Part shown: one piece after another, positions 25,133-35,955 of the stretch
How the letters are laid out: every line of letters begins with the position of its first letter
How positions within the stretch are numbered: the first letter of the stretch is position 1
Source of the DNA: Pseudomonas mohnii
GTDB lineage: Bacteria; Pseudomonadota; Gammaproteobacteria; Pseudomonadales; Pseudomonadaceae
Assembly: GCF_900105115.1 (NCBI RefSeq)
Contig: NZ_FNRV01000001.1
Coordinates: 5,521,501-5,585,500, forward strand
Reading direction: 5' to 3'
Length of the DNA stretch: 64,000 nucleotides
Notes under the pieces: model-generated
What the model was told of the DNA's origin: nothing
Database searches by the model: none
What the model saw: the letters and a program-made list of their open reading frames with translations, nothing else
Translations under genes and position numbers: made by a program

Positions 25133-27529
25133 ATGAAGACAACCATCGAATTGCCTCTCCTGCCATTGCGTGATGTCGTGGTTTATCCGCACATGGTTAT
25201 CCCGCTGTTCGTGGGGCGCGAGAAATCCATCGAAGCCCTTGAGGCTGCGATGACGGGCGACAAGCAGATCCTTCTGCTGGCACAGAGAAACCCTGCTGAC
25301 GACGATCCCGGCGAAGATGCGCTTTATCGCGTAGGTACGATTGCCACCGTTCTGCAGTTGCTGAAGCTGCCTGACGGCACGGTCAAGGTTCTGGTCGAAG
25401 GCGAGCAACGCGGCGCCGTGGAGCGTTTCAGTGAAGTGGACGGCCATTGCCGTGCCGAAGTCTCCTTGATCGACGAAGTCGACGCGCCTGCGCGCGAGTC
25501 GGAAGTGTTCGTGCGCAGCCTGCTGTCGCAGTTCGAACAATATGTGCAGCTGGGCAAGAAAGTCCCGGCTGAGGTCCTCTCGTCGCTCAACAGCATCGAC
25601 GAGCCCGGGCGCCTGGTCGACACCATGGCCGCGCACATGGCCCTGAAGATCGAGCAGAAGCAGGAAATTCTCGAAATCATCGATTTGTCGGCCCGGGTCG
25701 AGCACGTTCTGGCGCTGCTGGACGCCGAGATCGATCTGCTGCAAGTCGAAAAACGCATTCGCGGTCGTGTCAAAAAGCAAATGGAGCGCAGTCAGCGCGA
25801 GTACTACCTGAATGAGCAGATGAAAGCCATTCAGAAGGAGCTCGGCGACAGCGACGAGGGGCACAACGAAATCGAAGAGCTGAAAAAGCGTATCGATGCC
25901 GCTGGCCTGCCAAAAGACGCGCTGGCCAAGGCTACGGCCGAACTGAACAAGCTCAAGCAAATGTCGCCAATGTCCGCGGAAGCGACGGTGGTGCGCTCGT
26001 ACATCGACTGGCTGGTTCAGGTGCCGTGGAAGGCTCAGAGCAAAGTGCGTCTGGATCTGGCGCGCGCCGAAGACATTCTCGACGCCGATCACTACGGTCT
26101 GGAAGAAGTCAAAGAACGGATTCTCGAATATCTCGCCGTTCAAAAGCGCGTGAAAAAAATTCGTGGCCCGGTGTTGTGCCTGGTGGGTCCTCCTGGGGTG
26201 GGCAAAACCTCCCTGGCGGAGTCGATTGCGCACGCCACCAACCGTAAATTCGTGCGCATGGCCCTCGGCGGCGTACGTGATGAGGCGGAAATTCGTGGTC
26301 ATCGCCGTACCTACATCGGTTCGATGCCAGGAAGATTGATTCAAAAGATGACAAAGGTGGGCGTTCGCAACCCGCTGTTCCTGCTCGATGAAATCGACAA
26401 GATGGGCAGCGATATGCGTGGCGACCCGGCGTCGGCTTTGCTGGAAGTGCTCGATCCCGAGCAGAACCACAATTTCAACGATCACTATCTGGAAGTCGAT
26501 TACGACCTGTCCGATGTGATGTTCCTGTGCACCTCGAACTCCATGAACATTCCGCCCGCGCTGCTGGACAGGATGGAAGTGATTCGTCTGCCGGGTTACA
26601 CCGAAGACGAGAAGATCAACATCGCGGTCAAATACCTTTCGCCCAAGCAGATTACGGCCAATGGCCTTAAGAAAGGCGAGCTGGAATTCGACTCCGAAGC
26701 GATCCGCGACATCATCCGCTACTACACCCGCGAAGCCGGTGTACGGGGGCTGGAGCGGCAGATTGCCAAGGTTTGCCGCAAGGCGGTCAAAGAGCACGCA
26801 CTGGAAAAACGCTTCTCGGTGAAGGTCACCGCAGACATGCTGGAACACTTCCTGGGCGTGCGTAAGTTCCGTTACGGCCTCGCTGAACAGCAAGACCAGA
26901 TCGGTCAGGTCACCGGATTGGCGTGGACTCAGGTGGGTGGCGAATTGCTGACCATCGAGGCCGCCGTCGTACCGGGCAAAGGCCAGTTGATCAAGACCGG
27001 TTCGCTCGGTGATGTGATGGTTGAATCGATCACGGCTGCCTTGACCGTGGTCCGTAGCCGCGCGAAGAGCTTGGGGATCCCCCTGGACTTCCACGAGAAG
27101 CGTGACACGCACATCCATATGCCGGAAGGGGCGACTCCAAAGGACGGCCCTAGCGCCGGTGTGGGCATGTGCACGGCGCTGGTTTCGGCACTGACCGGTA
27201 TCCCTGTGCGCGCGGATGTCGCCATGACCGGTGAAATCACCTTGCGTGGTCAGGTGCTGGCAATCGGTGGCCTGAAAGAAAAACTGTTGGCCGCTCACCG
27301 TGGCGGGATCAAGACTGTGATCATTCCGGAAGAGAATGTGCGCGATCTGAAGGAAATTCCCGACAATATCAAGCAAGATCTACAGATTAAACCGGTTAAA
27401 TGGATTGACGAGGTCCTGCAAATTGCGCTGCAATACGCGCCGGAGCCCTTGCCTGATGTGGCTCCGGAGATAGTCGCGAAGGATGAAAAACGCGAGTCGG
27501 ATTCTAAGGAAAGAATTAGCACGCATTAG
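25133..27529 (+). CDS. lon: ATP-dependent endopeptidase La (Lon)
   Basis: A 798-residue AAA+ serine protease that degrades misfolded and regulatory proteins. The N-terminal substrate domain starts LPLLPLRDVVVYPHMVIPLF. The long coiled coil (about 190–260) includes the YYLNEQMKAIQKELG signature. Walker A is GPPGVGKTS near 355. The C-terminal protease domain carries the Ser674/Lys717 dyad (KDGPSAGVGM, GLKEKLLAA). The start at 25133 (GAGGCG upstream) gives the usual length; in-frame codons before it cross the promoter. A sigma-32-type promoter precedes it, and hupB follows as in other proteobacteria. Confidence 0.97.
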   Translation: MKTTIELPLLPLRDVVVYPHMVIPLFVGREKSIEALEAAMTGDKQILLLAQRNPADDDPGEDALYRVGTIATVLQLLKLPDGTVKVLVEGEQRGAVERFSEVDGHCRAEVSLIDEVDAPARESEVFVRSLLSQFEQYVQLGKKVPAEVLSSLNSIDEPGRLVDTMAAHMALKIEQKQEILEIIDLSARVEHVLALLDAEIDLLQVEKRIRGRVKKQMERSQREYYLNEQMKAIQKELGDSDEGHNEIEELKKRIDAAGLPKDALAKATAELNKLKQMSPMSAEATVVRSYIDWLVQVPWKAQSKVRLDLARAEDILDADHYGLEEVKERILEYLAVQKRVKKIRGPVLCLVGPPGVGKTSLAESIAHATNRKFVRMALGGVRDEAEIRGHRRTYIGSMPGRLIQKMTKVGVRNPLFLLDEIDKMGSDMRGDPASALLEVLDPEQNHNFNDHYLEVDYDLSDVMFLCTSNSMNIPPALLDRMEVIRLPGYTEDEKINIAVKYLSPKQITANGLKKGELEFDSEAIRDIIRYYTREAGVRGLERQIAKVCRKAVKEHALEKRFSVKVTADMLEHFLGVRKFRYGLAEQQDQIGQVTGLAWTQVGGELLTIEAAVVPGKGQLIKTGSLGDVMVESITAALTVVRSRAKSLGIPLDFHEKRDTHIHMPEGATPKDGPSAGVGMCTALVSALTGIPVRADVAMTGEITLRGQVLAIGGLKEKLLAAHRGGIKTVIIPEENVRDLKEIPDNIKQDLQIKPVKWIDEVLQIALQYAPEPLPDVAPEIVAKDEKRESDSKERISTH

Positions 27530-27553
27530 TACGTATTTGCCTGAAGGGCTTCC

Positions 27554-27582
27554 TTGACAGCTTTTTAGAGCCCTTGTTATAA
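27554..27582 (+). promoter_or_regulatory. putative sigma-70 promoter of hupB
   Basis: TTGACA at 27554–27559, 17-base spacer, TTATAA at 27577–27582: close to the ideal housekeeping promoter. It leaves a leader of about 90 bases before hupB. Confidence 0.8.
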
Positions 27583-27678
27583 AGCGGCTCTTAAGTGTCT
27601 GTAGGCCATTCAGCACTCGTTTTTGCTTTCACCAAAAAAACTTAGAATCATACTCAAATAGATATAAGGGGACTTAGA

Positions 27679-27951
27679 GTGAACAAGTCGGAACTGATTG
27701 ATGCTATCGCTGCATCCGCTGATATCCCGAAAGCTGCTGCTGGCCGTGCGCTGGACGCTGTAATCGAATCCGTCACTGGCGCTCTCAAGGCTGGCGACTC
27801 TGTTGTTCTGGTTGGTTTCGGTACTTTCTCCGTAACTGATCGTCCAGCTCGCATTGGTCGTAACCCGCAGACCGGTAAGACTCTGGAAATCGCAGCAGCC
27901 AAAAAACCAGGTTTCAAAGCCGGTAAAGCTCTGAAAGAAGCTGTCAACTAA
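27679..27951 (+). CDS. hupB: HU family DNA-binding protein HupB
   Basis: A 90-residue nucleoid protein that bends and compacts DNA as a dimer. Helical N-terminal [20 protein letters not shown], the β-arm signature [21 protein letters not shown] and a lysine-rich tail are complete. The start codon is GTG at 27679 with AAGGGGA upstream. The lon–hupB–ppiD order is conserved in Proteobacteria. It has its own strong promoter. Confidence 0.96.
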   Translation: MNKSELIDAIAASADIPKAAAGRALDAVIESVTGALKAGDSVVLVGFGTFSVTDRPARIGRNPQTGKTLEIAAAKKPGFKAGKALKEAVN

Positions 27952-28004
27952 GTTCGATTCAGGTTTTTGCCTATCCGGGTCGGGGTCATGCCTGACCTGG
28001 CAGC

Positions 28005-28081
28005 GGAGCGGTAGTCCAGTCGGCAGGTGCCGGTCCGAGACGCCGAGGCTCGCAAGTTCGAGTCATCGGTCCGCTCCGCCA
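28005..28081 (+). other. degenerate tRNA-Asp-like element
   Basis: 77 bases with a perfect tRNA-Asp acceptor stem (GGAGCGG/CCGCTCC), discriminator G, encoded CCA, AGTCGG D-loop and TTCGAGT T-loop. The D-stem (GTCC with GGTG) and T-stem (GCAAG with CATCG plus two extra bases) do not pair properly. The anticodon loop is CCGAGAC instead of CTGTCAC: U33 is lost and the anticodon position reads GAG. A terminator follows nine bases later as for a real tRNA gene. It is most likely a tRNA pseudogene; a tRNA-mimic RNA cannot be excluded. Confidence 0.7.
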
Positions 28082-28089
28082 GTTACGAG

Positions 28090-28116
28090 AAGGCGCATCC
28101 TCGGATGCGCCTTTCT
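28090..28116 (+). terminator. rho-independent terminator after the tRNA-like element
   Basis: AAGGCGCATCC pairs with GGATGCGCCTT across a TC loop, followed by TCTTCT. Confidence 0.85.
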
Positions 28117-28183
28117 TCTATCCGGATTCTACCCACGCTCCACGGTTGCCTAATTTTGAAGTTCAACCGTTTATGGGGGACGC

Positions 28184-30055
28184 ATGCTGCAGAATATCAG
28201 GGACAATTCACAAGGCTGGATTGCCAAGACCATTATCGGGGTCATCGTTGCACTGATGGCTTTGACTGGTTTCGACGCCATTTTCAAGGCCACGACGCAC
28301 AACAATGAAGCGGCAAAGGTCAACGGCGAACAAATCAGCCAGAACGAGCTGAGCCAGGCGGTTGATATGCAACGCCGTCAACTCATGCAACAGCTGGGCA
28401 AGGATTTCGATGCTTCCTTGCTCGACGAAAAAATGCTGCGCGAATCGGCCCTCAAAGGCTTGATCGACCGCAAACTGCTGCTGCAAGGCGCAGAGAGTTC
28501 GAAATTCGCTTTCTCCGAAGCGGCGTTGGACCAGGTCATCCTGCAAACACCTGAATTCCAGGTGGATGGCAAGTTCAGTCCTGAGCGTTTCGATCAGGTT
28601 ATTCGTCAGCTCGGCTACAGCCGTCTGCAATTCCGTCAGATGCTGGCTCAGGAAATGCTGATCGGTCAATTGCGCGCCGGCGTTGCGGGCAGCGGTTTTG
28701 TCACCGATGCACAGGTCCTGGCTTTCGCCCGTCTGGAAAAACAGACCCGCGATTTCGCTTCCCTGAACATCAAGGCTGACCCGGCGGCTGTGAAGTTGAC
28801 CGACGATGAAATCAAAGCCTATTACGACGAACACGCCAAGGAATTCATGACGCCAGATCAGGTGGTCATCGATTACCTGGAGTTGAAGAAGTCCTCCTTC
28901 TTTGATCAGGTCAGCGTCAAGGACGAAGACCTGCAAGCGGCGTATCAGAAAGAAACCGCGAACCTGTCCGAGCAACGTCGGGCGGCGCACATTCTGATCG
29001 AAGTGAACGACAAGACCACTGAGGCGCAAGCCAAGGCCAAGATCGAAGAGATCCAGGCCCGTCTGGCCAAAGGCGATAAATTCGAGGCTCTGGCCAAGGA
29101 ATTCTCCCAGGATCCGGGGTCGGCCAACAACGGTGGTGATCTCGGCTACGCGGGGCCGGGTGTCTATGATCCAGCGTTCGAAAAAGCATTGTATTCACTG
29201 GCCAAGGATCAGGTTTCCGCACCGGTTCGCACCGACTTCGGTTTCCACCTGATCAAGCTGTTGGGTGTGGAAGCGCCGGAAGTGCCGACCTTCGCCAGCT
29301 TGAAAGACAAGCTGACTCGCGAACTGAAGGCCCAGCAGGTCGAACAGCGCTTCGTCGAGGCAACCAAGCAACTGGAAGACTCTTCGTTCGAGGCGTCCGA
29401 TCTGGCTCAGCCGGCGCAGGACCTGAAGCTGACCGTTCACACCTCCAAGCCGTTCGGCCGTGAAGGTGGCGAAGGTGTTACGGCCAACCGTGCCGTGGTG
29501 ACCGCAGCGTTCAGCCCTGAAGTACTTGATGAGGGTGCCAACAGCACTGCCATCGAGCTCGATCCGGAAACCGTGATCGTGTTGCGCGCCAAGGAGCACC
29601 TCAAGCCTGCGCAGCTGCCGCTGGAAAGCGTCGCCGGCCCGATCCGCGAGCAATTGACCAAGGAGCACGCCAGTGCTGCCGCCAAGACCAAGGCTGACGA
29701 GCTGATCGCCAGTCTGCGTGCTGGCAAGACGCCGTTGGACAAGGCGATCGACGGACAGAACTGGAAAGTCACCTCCGGCGCGACTCGCGCTCAAGAGGGG
29801 GTTGACCCAACCGTGCTGCAAGCGCTGTTCCGGATGCCGAAGCCTGTCGCGAAAGACAAGCCGGCCTTCAGTAGCGTGACGTTGCCTGATGGCAGCCTGA
29901 TGATCGTGCGCCTGAACAGTGTCAACGAAGCGGCAACGCCAACCGAAGAAGAGAAGGCTCAATACCGTCGCTTCCTCGCTTCGCGCGTTGGCCAGCAGGA
30001 CTTTGCGGCTTACCGCAAGCAGCTGGAAAGCCAGGCGGACATCAAGCGTTTCTGA
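28184..30055 (+). CDS. ppiD: periplasmic folding factor/peptidyl-prolyl isomerase PpiD (SurA_N domain)
   Basis: A 623-residue inner-membrane-anchored periplasmic chaperone. One transmembrane helix at 14–32 (AKTIIGVIVALMALTGFDA) is followed by a SurA-type chaperone domain (VNGEQISQNELSQAV) and one parvulin domain from about 260 to 360 (RRAAHILIEVNDKT to DFGFHLIKLLG). It helps newly exported proteins leave the Sec translocon. Length and order agree with E. coli PpiD. The gene follows hupB as usual, though the tRNA-like element and a terminator intervene. Confidence 0.94.
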   Translation: MLQNIRDNSQGWIAKTIIGVIVALMALTGFDAIFKATTHNNEAAKVNGEQISQNELSQAVDMQRRQLMQQLGKDFDASLLDEKMLRESALKGLIDRKLLLQGAESSKFAFSEAALDQVILQTPEFQVDGKFSPERFDQVIRQLGYSRLQFRQMLAQEMLIGQLRAGVAGSGFVTDAQVLAFARLEKQTRDFASLNIKADPAAVKLTDDEIKAYYDEHAKEFMTPDQVVIDYLELKKSSFFDQVSVKDEDLQAAYQKETANLSEQRRAAHILIEVNDKTTEAQAKAKIEEIQARLAKGDKFEALAKEFSQDPGSANNGGDLGYAGPGVYDPAFEKALYSLAKDQVSAPVRTDFGFHLIKLLGVEAPEVPTFASLKDKLTRELKAQQVEQRFVEATKQLEDSSFEASDLAQPAQDLKLTVHTSKPFGREGGEGVTANRAVVTAAFSPEVLDEGANSTAIELDPETVIVLRAKEHLKPAQLPLESVAGPIREQLTKEHASAAAKTKADELIASLRAGKTPLDKAIDGQNWKVTSGATRAQEGVDPTVLQALFRMPKPVAKDKPAFSSVTLPDGSLMIVRLNSVNEAATPTEEEKAQYRRFLASRVGQQDFAAYRKQLESQADIKRF

Positions 30056-30082
30056 TGCCCGACTGAGTTTTGCGCTTATCAA

Positions 30083-30112
30083 GAACCCCGGCCGAAAGGT
30101 CGGGGTTTTTTG
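30083..30112 (+). terminator. rho-independent terminator after ppiD
   Basis: AACCCCGGCC–GAAA–GGTCGGGGTT stem with a T6 tract. Confidence 0.93.
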
Positions 30113-30258
30113 TTTGTGCAGTTGTCATCAATCTTCCGGGATCTTTTGCCTAATATCGGGATCAACGGACCTGTAACTGTTTTAAGACACAATCGTTGCG
30201 CCGCTAAGCATCGATCTGTTGCACAATACGCCCCGAACCGATTTCCTCAGGATGTTCA

Positions 30259-31107
30259 ATGTTTAAATCATTTCCCATGCGTGTTGCCGGGCTGGCGCTG
30301 GTGCTGGCCGTTGCGGCCGGGTGCTCGTCGAAAAAAGCCACCATCTACGAGCATGAGAACTTCGCCGACTCCGGTACGTTTTCCCGTAACTATCCGGTGA
30401 CTGATGCGCAATCCTGTGAAGCCGCCCGTCGGGCGTTGCTCAGCCAGGGCTATATCATCACCAGCAGTGATCCGAAACTGGTCAGTGGTCACAAGAGCTT
30501 CCAGCAGACCGGCGAGACCCATATGGAGATCAGCTTCAGTGTGGTGTGTGCCGATGATGGTAGCGAGGGGCACCACGCGACCATGTTCGCCAATGCCCTG
30601 CAGGACCGCTATGCATTGAAGAAGACCAACAACTCCGCCAGTCTGGGTGTCGGTGTGTTGGGTTCGGTGTCGATGCCAATAGGCTCGTCTGACGATTCGA
30701 TGGTCAAGGTCGCCAGCGAAACCGTATCGTCGGCCAAGTTCTATGAGCGTTTTTTCACGCTGGTCGAGCTGTTCCTGCCACCGGAGGCGAAGAAGGCTGC
30801 ACACATCACCGAAAAGCCGAAAACCGACCTGGGAGTGCCTGAAGCCAAGGCTGCTCCGGCTCCGTTAGCAGCGCCTCCGGCACCGGCAGCAGAACCTGCA
30901 CCCGTAGCGGCCCCAGTGCCCCCAGCGCCCGCTGAAGTCGCTCCCGCAGCCTCTGAACCGGTTGCGCCGCCGGAAACCGCGCCAGTTGCGGCGACCCGGA
31001 GCGAAGAGCCGGCCGCGTCCTCGGAAACCATTACGCCGCCGACCCATTCAAGCGACATGCCGCCGCCGACAGAACCGATTCCGGCGATGCCTGTTACCGG
31101 CCAATAG
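30259..31107 (+). CDS. DUF2242 domain lipoprotein with Pro/Ala-rich tail
   Basis: A 282-residue lipoprotein (lipobox AAGC, cysteine 22). Residues about 30–175 form the DUF2242 domain (PF10001), recognisable from the start IYEHENFADSGTFSRNYPVT and SGHKSFQQTGETHMEISFSV. The C-terminal 100 residues are low-complexity proline, alanine and glutamate, likely an extended envelope or peptidoglycan-spanning linker. No function is known for the family. The ATG at 30259 follows CAGGA. It is transcribed alone. Confidence 0.82.
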   Translation: MFKSFPMRVAGLALVLAVAAGCSSKKATIYEHENFADSGTFSRNYPVTDAQSCEAARRALLSQGYIITSSDPKLVSGHKSFQQTGETHMEISFSVVCADDGSEGHHATMFANALQDRYALKKTNNSASLGVGVLGSVSMPIGSSDDSMVKVASETVSSAKFYERFFTLVELFLPPEAKKAAHITEKPKTDLGVPEAKAAPAPLAAPPAPAAEPAPVAAPVPPAPAEVAPAASEPVAPPETAPVAATRSEEPAASSETITPPTHSSDMPPPTEPIPAMPVTGQ

Positions 31108-31158
31108 CGGGTTGCAGCGTCGCGGGAGTGAAAAACCGCTCCCATTGCGCTGCACAGA

Positions 31159-31172
31159 TTGACCCACGTCAA
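31159..31172. promoter_or_regulatory. possible ANR/FNR-type box
   Basis: TTGACCCACGTCAA is a symmetric TTGAC–N4–GTCAA site, close to the ANR/DNR consensus TTGAT–N4–ATCAA. It lies about 185 bases ahead of a small gene. Single-site matches occur by chance, so support is modest. Confidence 0.3.
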
Positions 31173-31356
31173 ACCAGGCTGCCGTTCTGCGGTCTGTCTC
31201 GAAAAAAACGCTGATAAATGCCCGACCGCCTGCTACGTTTTATCGTAGAGCGAAGGCGTGTCGTGGCTGCGTCATTTTTCTTTCATGCGCGGACTTTATG
31301 CTCAAGTTGCTGGTCATTTATTCAGACAATTTTCAATGAGCCGTGGGGGATTCAAA

Positions 31357-31443
31357 ATGGACGATTATCAGGAAGAGCTGCTCGAGTATCAGGCCTTTGA
31401 GCTGGACCCGCTGGAACCAGCCGAAGACGCGACCGAGCTGTAA
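31357..31443 (+). CDS. very small acidic protein (28 aa)
   Basis: From ATG 31357, preceded by GTGGGGGA, the frame reads MDDYQEELLEYQAFELDPLE followed by PAEDATEL and a stop. It is strongly acidic and helix-forming, with no membrane segment. In-frame starts further upstream (31336, 31258) would extend it through the ribosome site and into unrelated-looking sequence. I do not recognise a named family. The clean ribosome site and the length of the leader suggest a true small protein. Confidence 0.5.
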   Translation: MDDYQEELLEYQAFELDPLEPAEDATEL

Positions 31444-31446
31444 GCG

Positions 31447-32487
31447 TCAGGCTAACTGACGGTGGCTGCGGCGAAATTCGCCGGGGGTCTGACCGTTCCA
31501 GCGCTTGAATGCGCGTTGAAAGGCTTCGGCTGAGGCAAAACCCAGCAGATAGGCGATTTCTCCGAATGCCAGTTCGGTGTCGCGAATGTAGGTCATGGCC
31601 AGGTCGCGACGTGTGTCGTTGAGAATTGCGCGAAATTGCGTGCCTTCTTCGGCAAGTCTGCGACGCAAGGTCCAGGTGGGCAGCTTCAGGCGTGCCGCCA
31701 CTTCTTCCAGGTCGGGTTCCCGGCCGCCATTGAGCAACGGCCCCAGCAACTGGGTGATACGTTCACGCAGGCTGCGGGTGCGTGTCAGTTGCTCCAGTTC
31801 CCGCTCGCACAGTTGCAGCAAGTGACGCCAGGTGCTTGGACAATGTTCAGGGTTGCGCTGAGCGAGACTCTCCAGGCCCAGGCGCAGCTGATTGTGTTCG
31901 CAGCCGAACTGGATCGGGCAGTCACCCAACACTTCATAGTCCGCGCGGTAATCGGGGGCTTCGAATTCGATCTCGATGCGCTCGGCACACAGTGGAGCAG
32001 GGCTGACGCTGGACAATTGCTGCAACCAGCCGGCGATGATCGAGTCGACCACAAAGCGGTTATAGCTGTTGTAAGGGCTGATCGAGTAGAACCTCAGCCA
32101 GGCACCCTGGGGGTCTTCGTGAAAGCTCGACTGTCCGCGATAGTTGGAACCATACAAGGCTTCAAAACGGATCAGGCAACGTGCCGCTTCGCGCACGGTC
32201 GGCGCCTGGGAGGCGGTAACTCCGGCGAGGCCCGCCTGGCTCAAGCGACTGTACCGGCCCATGCGCAGGCCGAGTGCCGGGTTATCGGTCAACTGAATTG
32301 CGCCATGGCCCAGGCGCATGTAGCGGGGTATCGAGAGTCGTGCACACGCTTCGCCGAGTCGCGCTGCGTCGAGGCCGTATTGTTCGAGCAAGGGTTGCGG
32401 GTCGACTCCGTGGCTGCGTATGGCGTCGGCTAGGCTGTGAACAAACCCCACTGACAGATCGCCCAGACGCATCGGAAGGGATTTCAT
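31447..32487 (-). CDS. AraC family transcriptional regulator
   Basis: A 346-residue regulator with an N-terminal Arabinose_bd/OruR-type ligand domain (PF12625, about 20–205) and a C-terminal AraC double helix-turn-helix (about 245–340). The second motif is AFGEIAYLLGFASAEAFQRAFKRW. This architecture is shared with OruR and similar regulators of amino-acid or small-molecule use. It starts three bases after the stop of the nitrilase-fold gene on the same strand, so the two are probably co-transcribed and functionally linked. Effector unknown. Confidence 0.85.
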   Translation of the reverse strand: MKSLPMRLGDLSVGFVHSLADAIRSHGVDPQPLLEQYGLDAARLGEACARLSIPRYMRLGHGAIQLTDNPALGLRMGRYSRLSQAGLAGVTASQAPTVREAARCLIRFEALYGSNYRGQSSFHEDPQGAWLRFYSISPYNSYNRFVVDSIIAGWLQQLSSVSPAPLCAERIEIEFEAPDYRADYEVLGDCPIQFGCEHNQLRLGLESLAQRNPEHCPSTWRHLLQLCERELEQLTRTRSLRERITQLLGPLLNGGREPDLEEVAARLKLPTWTLRRRLAEEGTQFRAILNDTRRDLAMTYIRDTELAFGEIAYLLGFASAEAFQRAFKRWNGQTPGEFRRSHRQLA

Positions 32488-32490
32488 GCG

Positions 32491-33621
32491 CTACAACCAG
32501 AGGTTCAGCAAGCGCGCACCATGCGCGTTGGCATCGATGAACTGCTGGCCGCTGCTGCTGATGAAGCTTTGTCCGGCGCTGCCCTGATCCCAGAATTGCC
32601 CGCGCAGAAACACGCTGACCCCGGCGGTGGCCTGACTGGCCGGTGCCTGGGTCGTGAGGGTCAGGTGCTGCCACGCCTGGCCTTCGCTGAGCTCTCCTGG
32701 CTTGAGGTTGACAGAAGCTGGCGTCGACGAGCCCCGGTATCCTCGCCACGGTTGATCCCAGGTGCCGCGCCCTGCCAAATAGGCGGGAACCGCAACCAGT
32801 TGCACGTGCAGATCGTCGAGCTTGCGATAATTTTCCGGATACCAGCTGTCGCGACCGATCAGCACGCCCAAACGTCCGGCCGGTGTGTCGACCACATTGA
32901 GTGAATGCTCGCCACTGGCCTTGATCCCATCCTGCTTGGCAAACATCGGGTGCATCTGGCGCTGCGGTTGCCCGATTGGCAGGCCATCGCGGCTAAACAC
33001 GACGCTGCTGTTGTAAAGCGCACCGTGGCCGATTTTCAGGGTGCCATCGATGATGCTCGGCTCGGGCAATACAATGGAGCCTGCCACCAGTGTCACGTTG
33101 AATTCTTTCGCCAGGCCGCCAAACAACGCCTGGTAATCCTTGGCCATGCCTTTTGCTTTCATACGCAGGTGAGCATCGTCCAGGCGATTGCCGCCTTCGG
33201 CGCTGATCAAGGCACGGACAAATTTCAAGGGGTTGCTCACGGCCAGCCAGTTCATGGCTTCCTTCAACGTGCTGGCCTGGTACAGCTCATCCTTCTCGCC
33301 GCTGACCATCAGCCAGGTGCCGACATGCTCCGGCAGGACCACGATGGTTTTCTCGTTCAGCAATCCCTGGTCCTTGGCTTTCTGCAAGTAGGCCGCGAGT
33401 TTTCGGTGCAGGCGTTCAGGGCTCTGATAATCGGTGGGAAAGAGTTCGGGCTGGATACCCAGCAGATTGCCGCGATCGGCAGGCGTGCCCTGATCGACGG
33501 CAAGGTTGATCCGCAAGTCCGAGAGGTAATGCCCCGCCGGGCGATCCGCGGCCCACATGGCGTAGGTCGCCAGGACAGCAATCAGCGCCATGGAGAAGGT
33601 CAGGTACAAAAGTTTGCGCAT
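32491..33621 (-). CDS. membrane-anchored nitrilase-fold protein lacking catalytic Lys and Cys
   Basis: A 376-residue protein with an N-terminal signal anchor (4–23, LLYLTFSMALIAVLATYAMW) and a carbon–nitrogen hydrolase fold. The family glutamate is present in VLPEHVGTW (Glu98). The usual RK-IH lysine is Gln222 in QRQMHP. The usual ICYD cysteine is Gly256 in VLIGRDSWYPE. With two of three catalytic residues missing, it is unlikely to be an amidase or nitrilase. It may bind a ligand in the periplasm and serve as a sensor or partner for the AraC regulator encoded directly behind it. That role is inference. Confidence 0.75.
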   Translation of the reverse strand: MRKLLYLTFSMALIAVLATYAMWAADRPAGHYLSDLRINLAVDQGTPADRGNLLGIQPELFPTDYQSPERLHRKLAAYLQKAKDQGLLNEKTIVVLPEHVGTWLMVSGEKDELYQASTLKEAMNWLAVSNPLKFVRALISAEGGNRLDDAHLRMKAKGMAKDYQALFGGLAKEFNVTLVAGSIVLPEPSIIDGTLKIGHGALYNSSVVFSRDGLPIGQPQRQMHPMFAKQDGIKASGEHSLNVVDTPAGRLGVLIGRDSWYPENYRKLDDLHVQLVAVPAYLAGRGTWDQPWRGYRGSSTPASVNLKPGELSEGQAWQHLTLTTQAPASQATAGVSVFLRGQFWDQGSAGQSFISSSGQQFIDANAHGARLLNLWL

Positions 33622-33811
33622 GGGGAAACAGTCAACGGCCGCGAGCAGGATTCGTCGACTAGGGTATGACCCATGTCGACGCTTGCCAAGGGGTGCTGCG
33701 CATTTGGATCAATAAGTTGTCAGTTATGGTCATTGAGTGACAACGACTCGGCTCTTAGTCTGTCGAACATGACTGACGGGGGCCACGAGAGCTTCCGCAT
33801 TTTTCCCGTGA

Positions 33812-35872
<2,061 letters not shown>

Positions 35873-35955
35873 TAGCAGCCCTGCGGCGAGGGCGCGAACG
35901 CCCTCGTCACCCGTCAACTGCTAAGATGCCGGCTCTTTTCCCTGGGCCGGCATCA

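Noticed and set aside
25100..27376. A 758-codon minus-strand frame opposite lon
   Set aside because: Antisense of Lon; composition mirrors the reverse complement of Lon codons.
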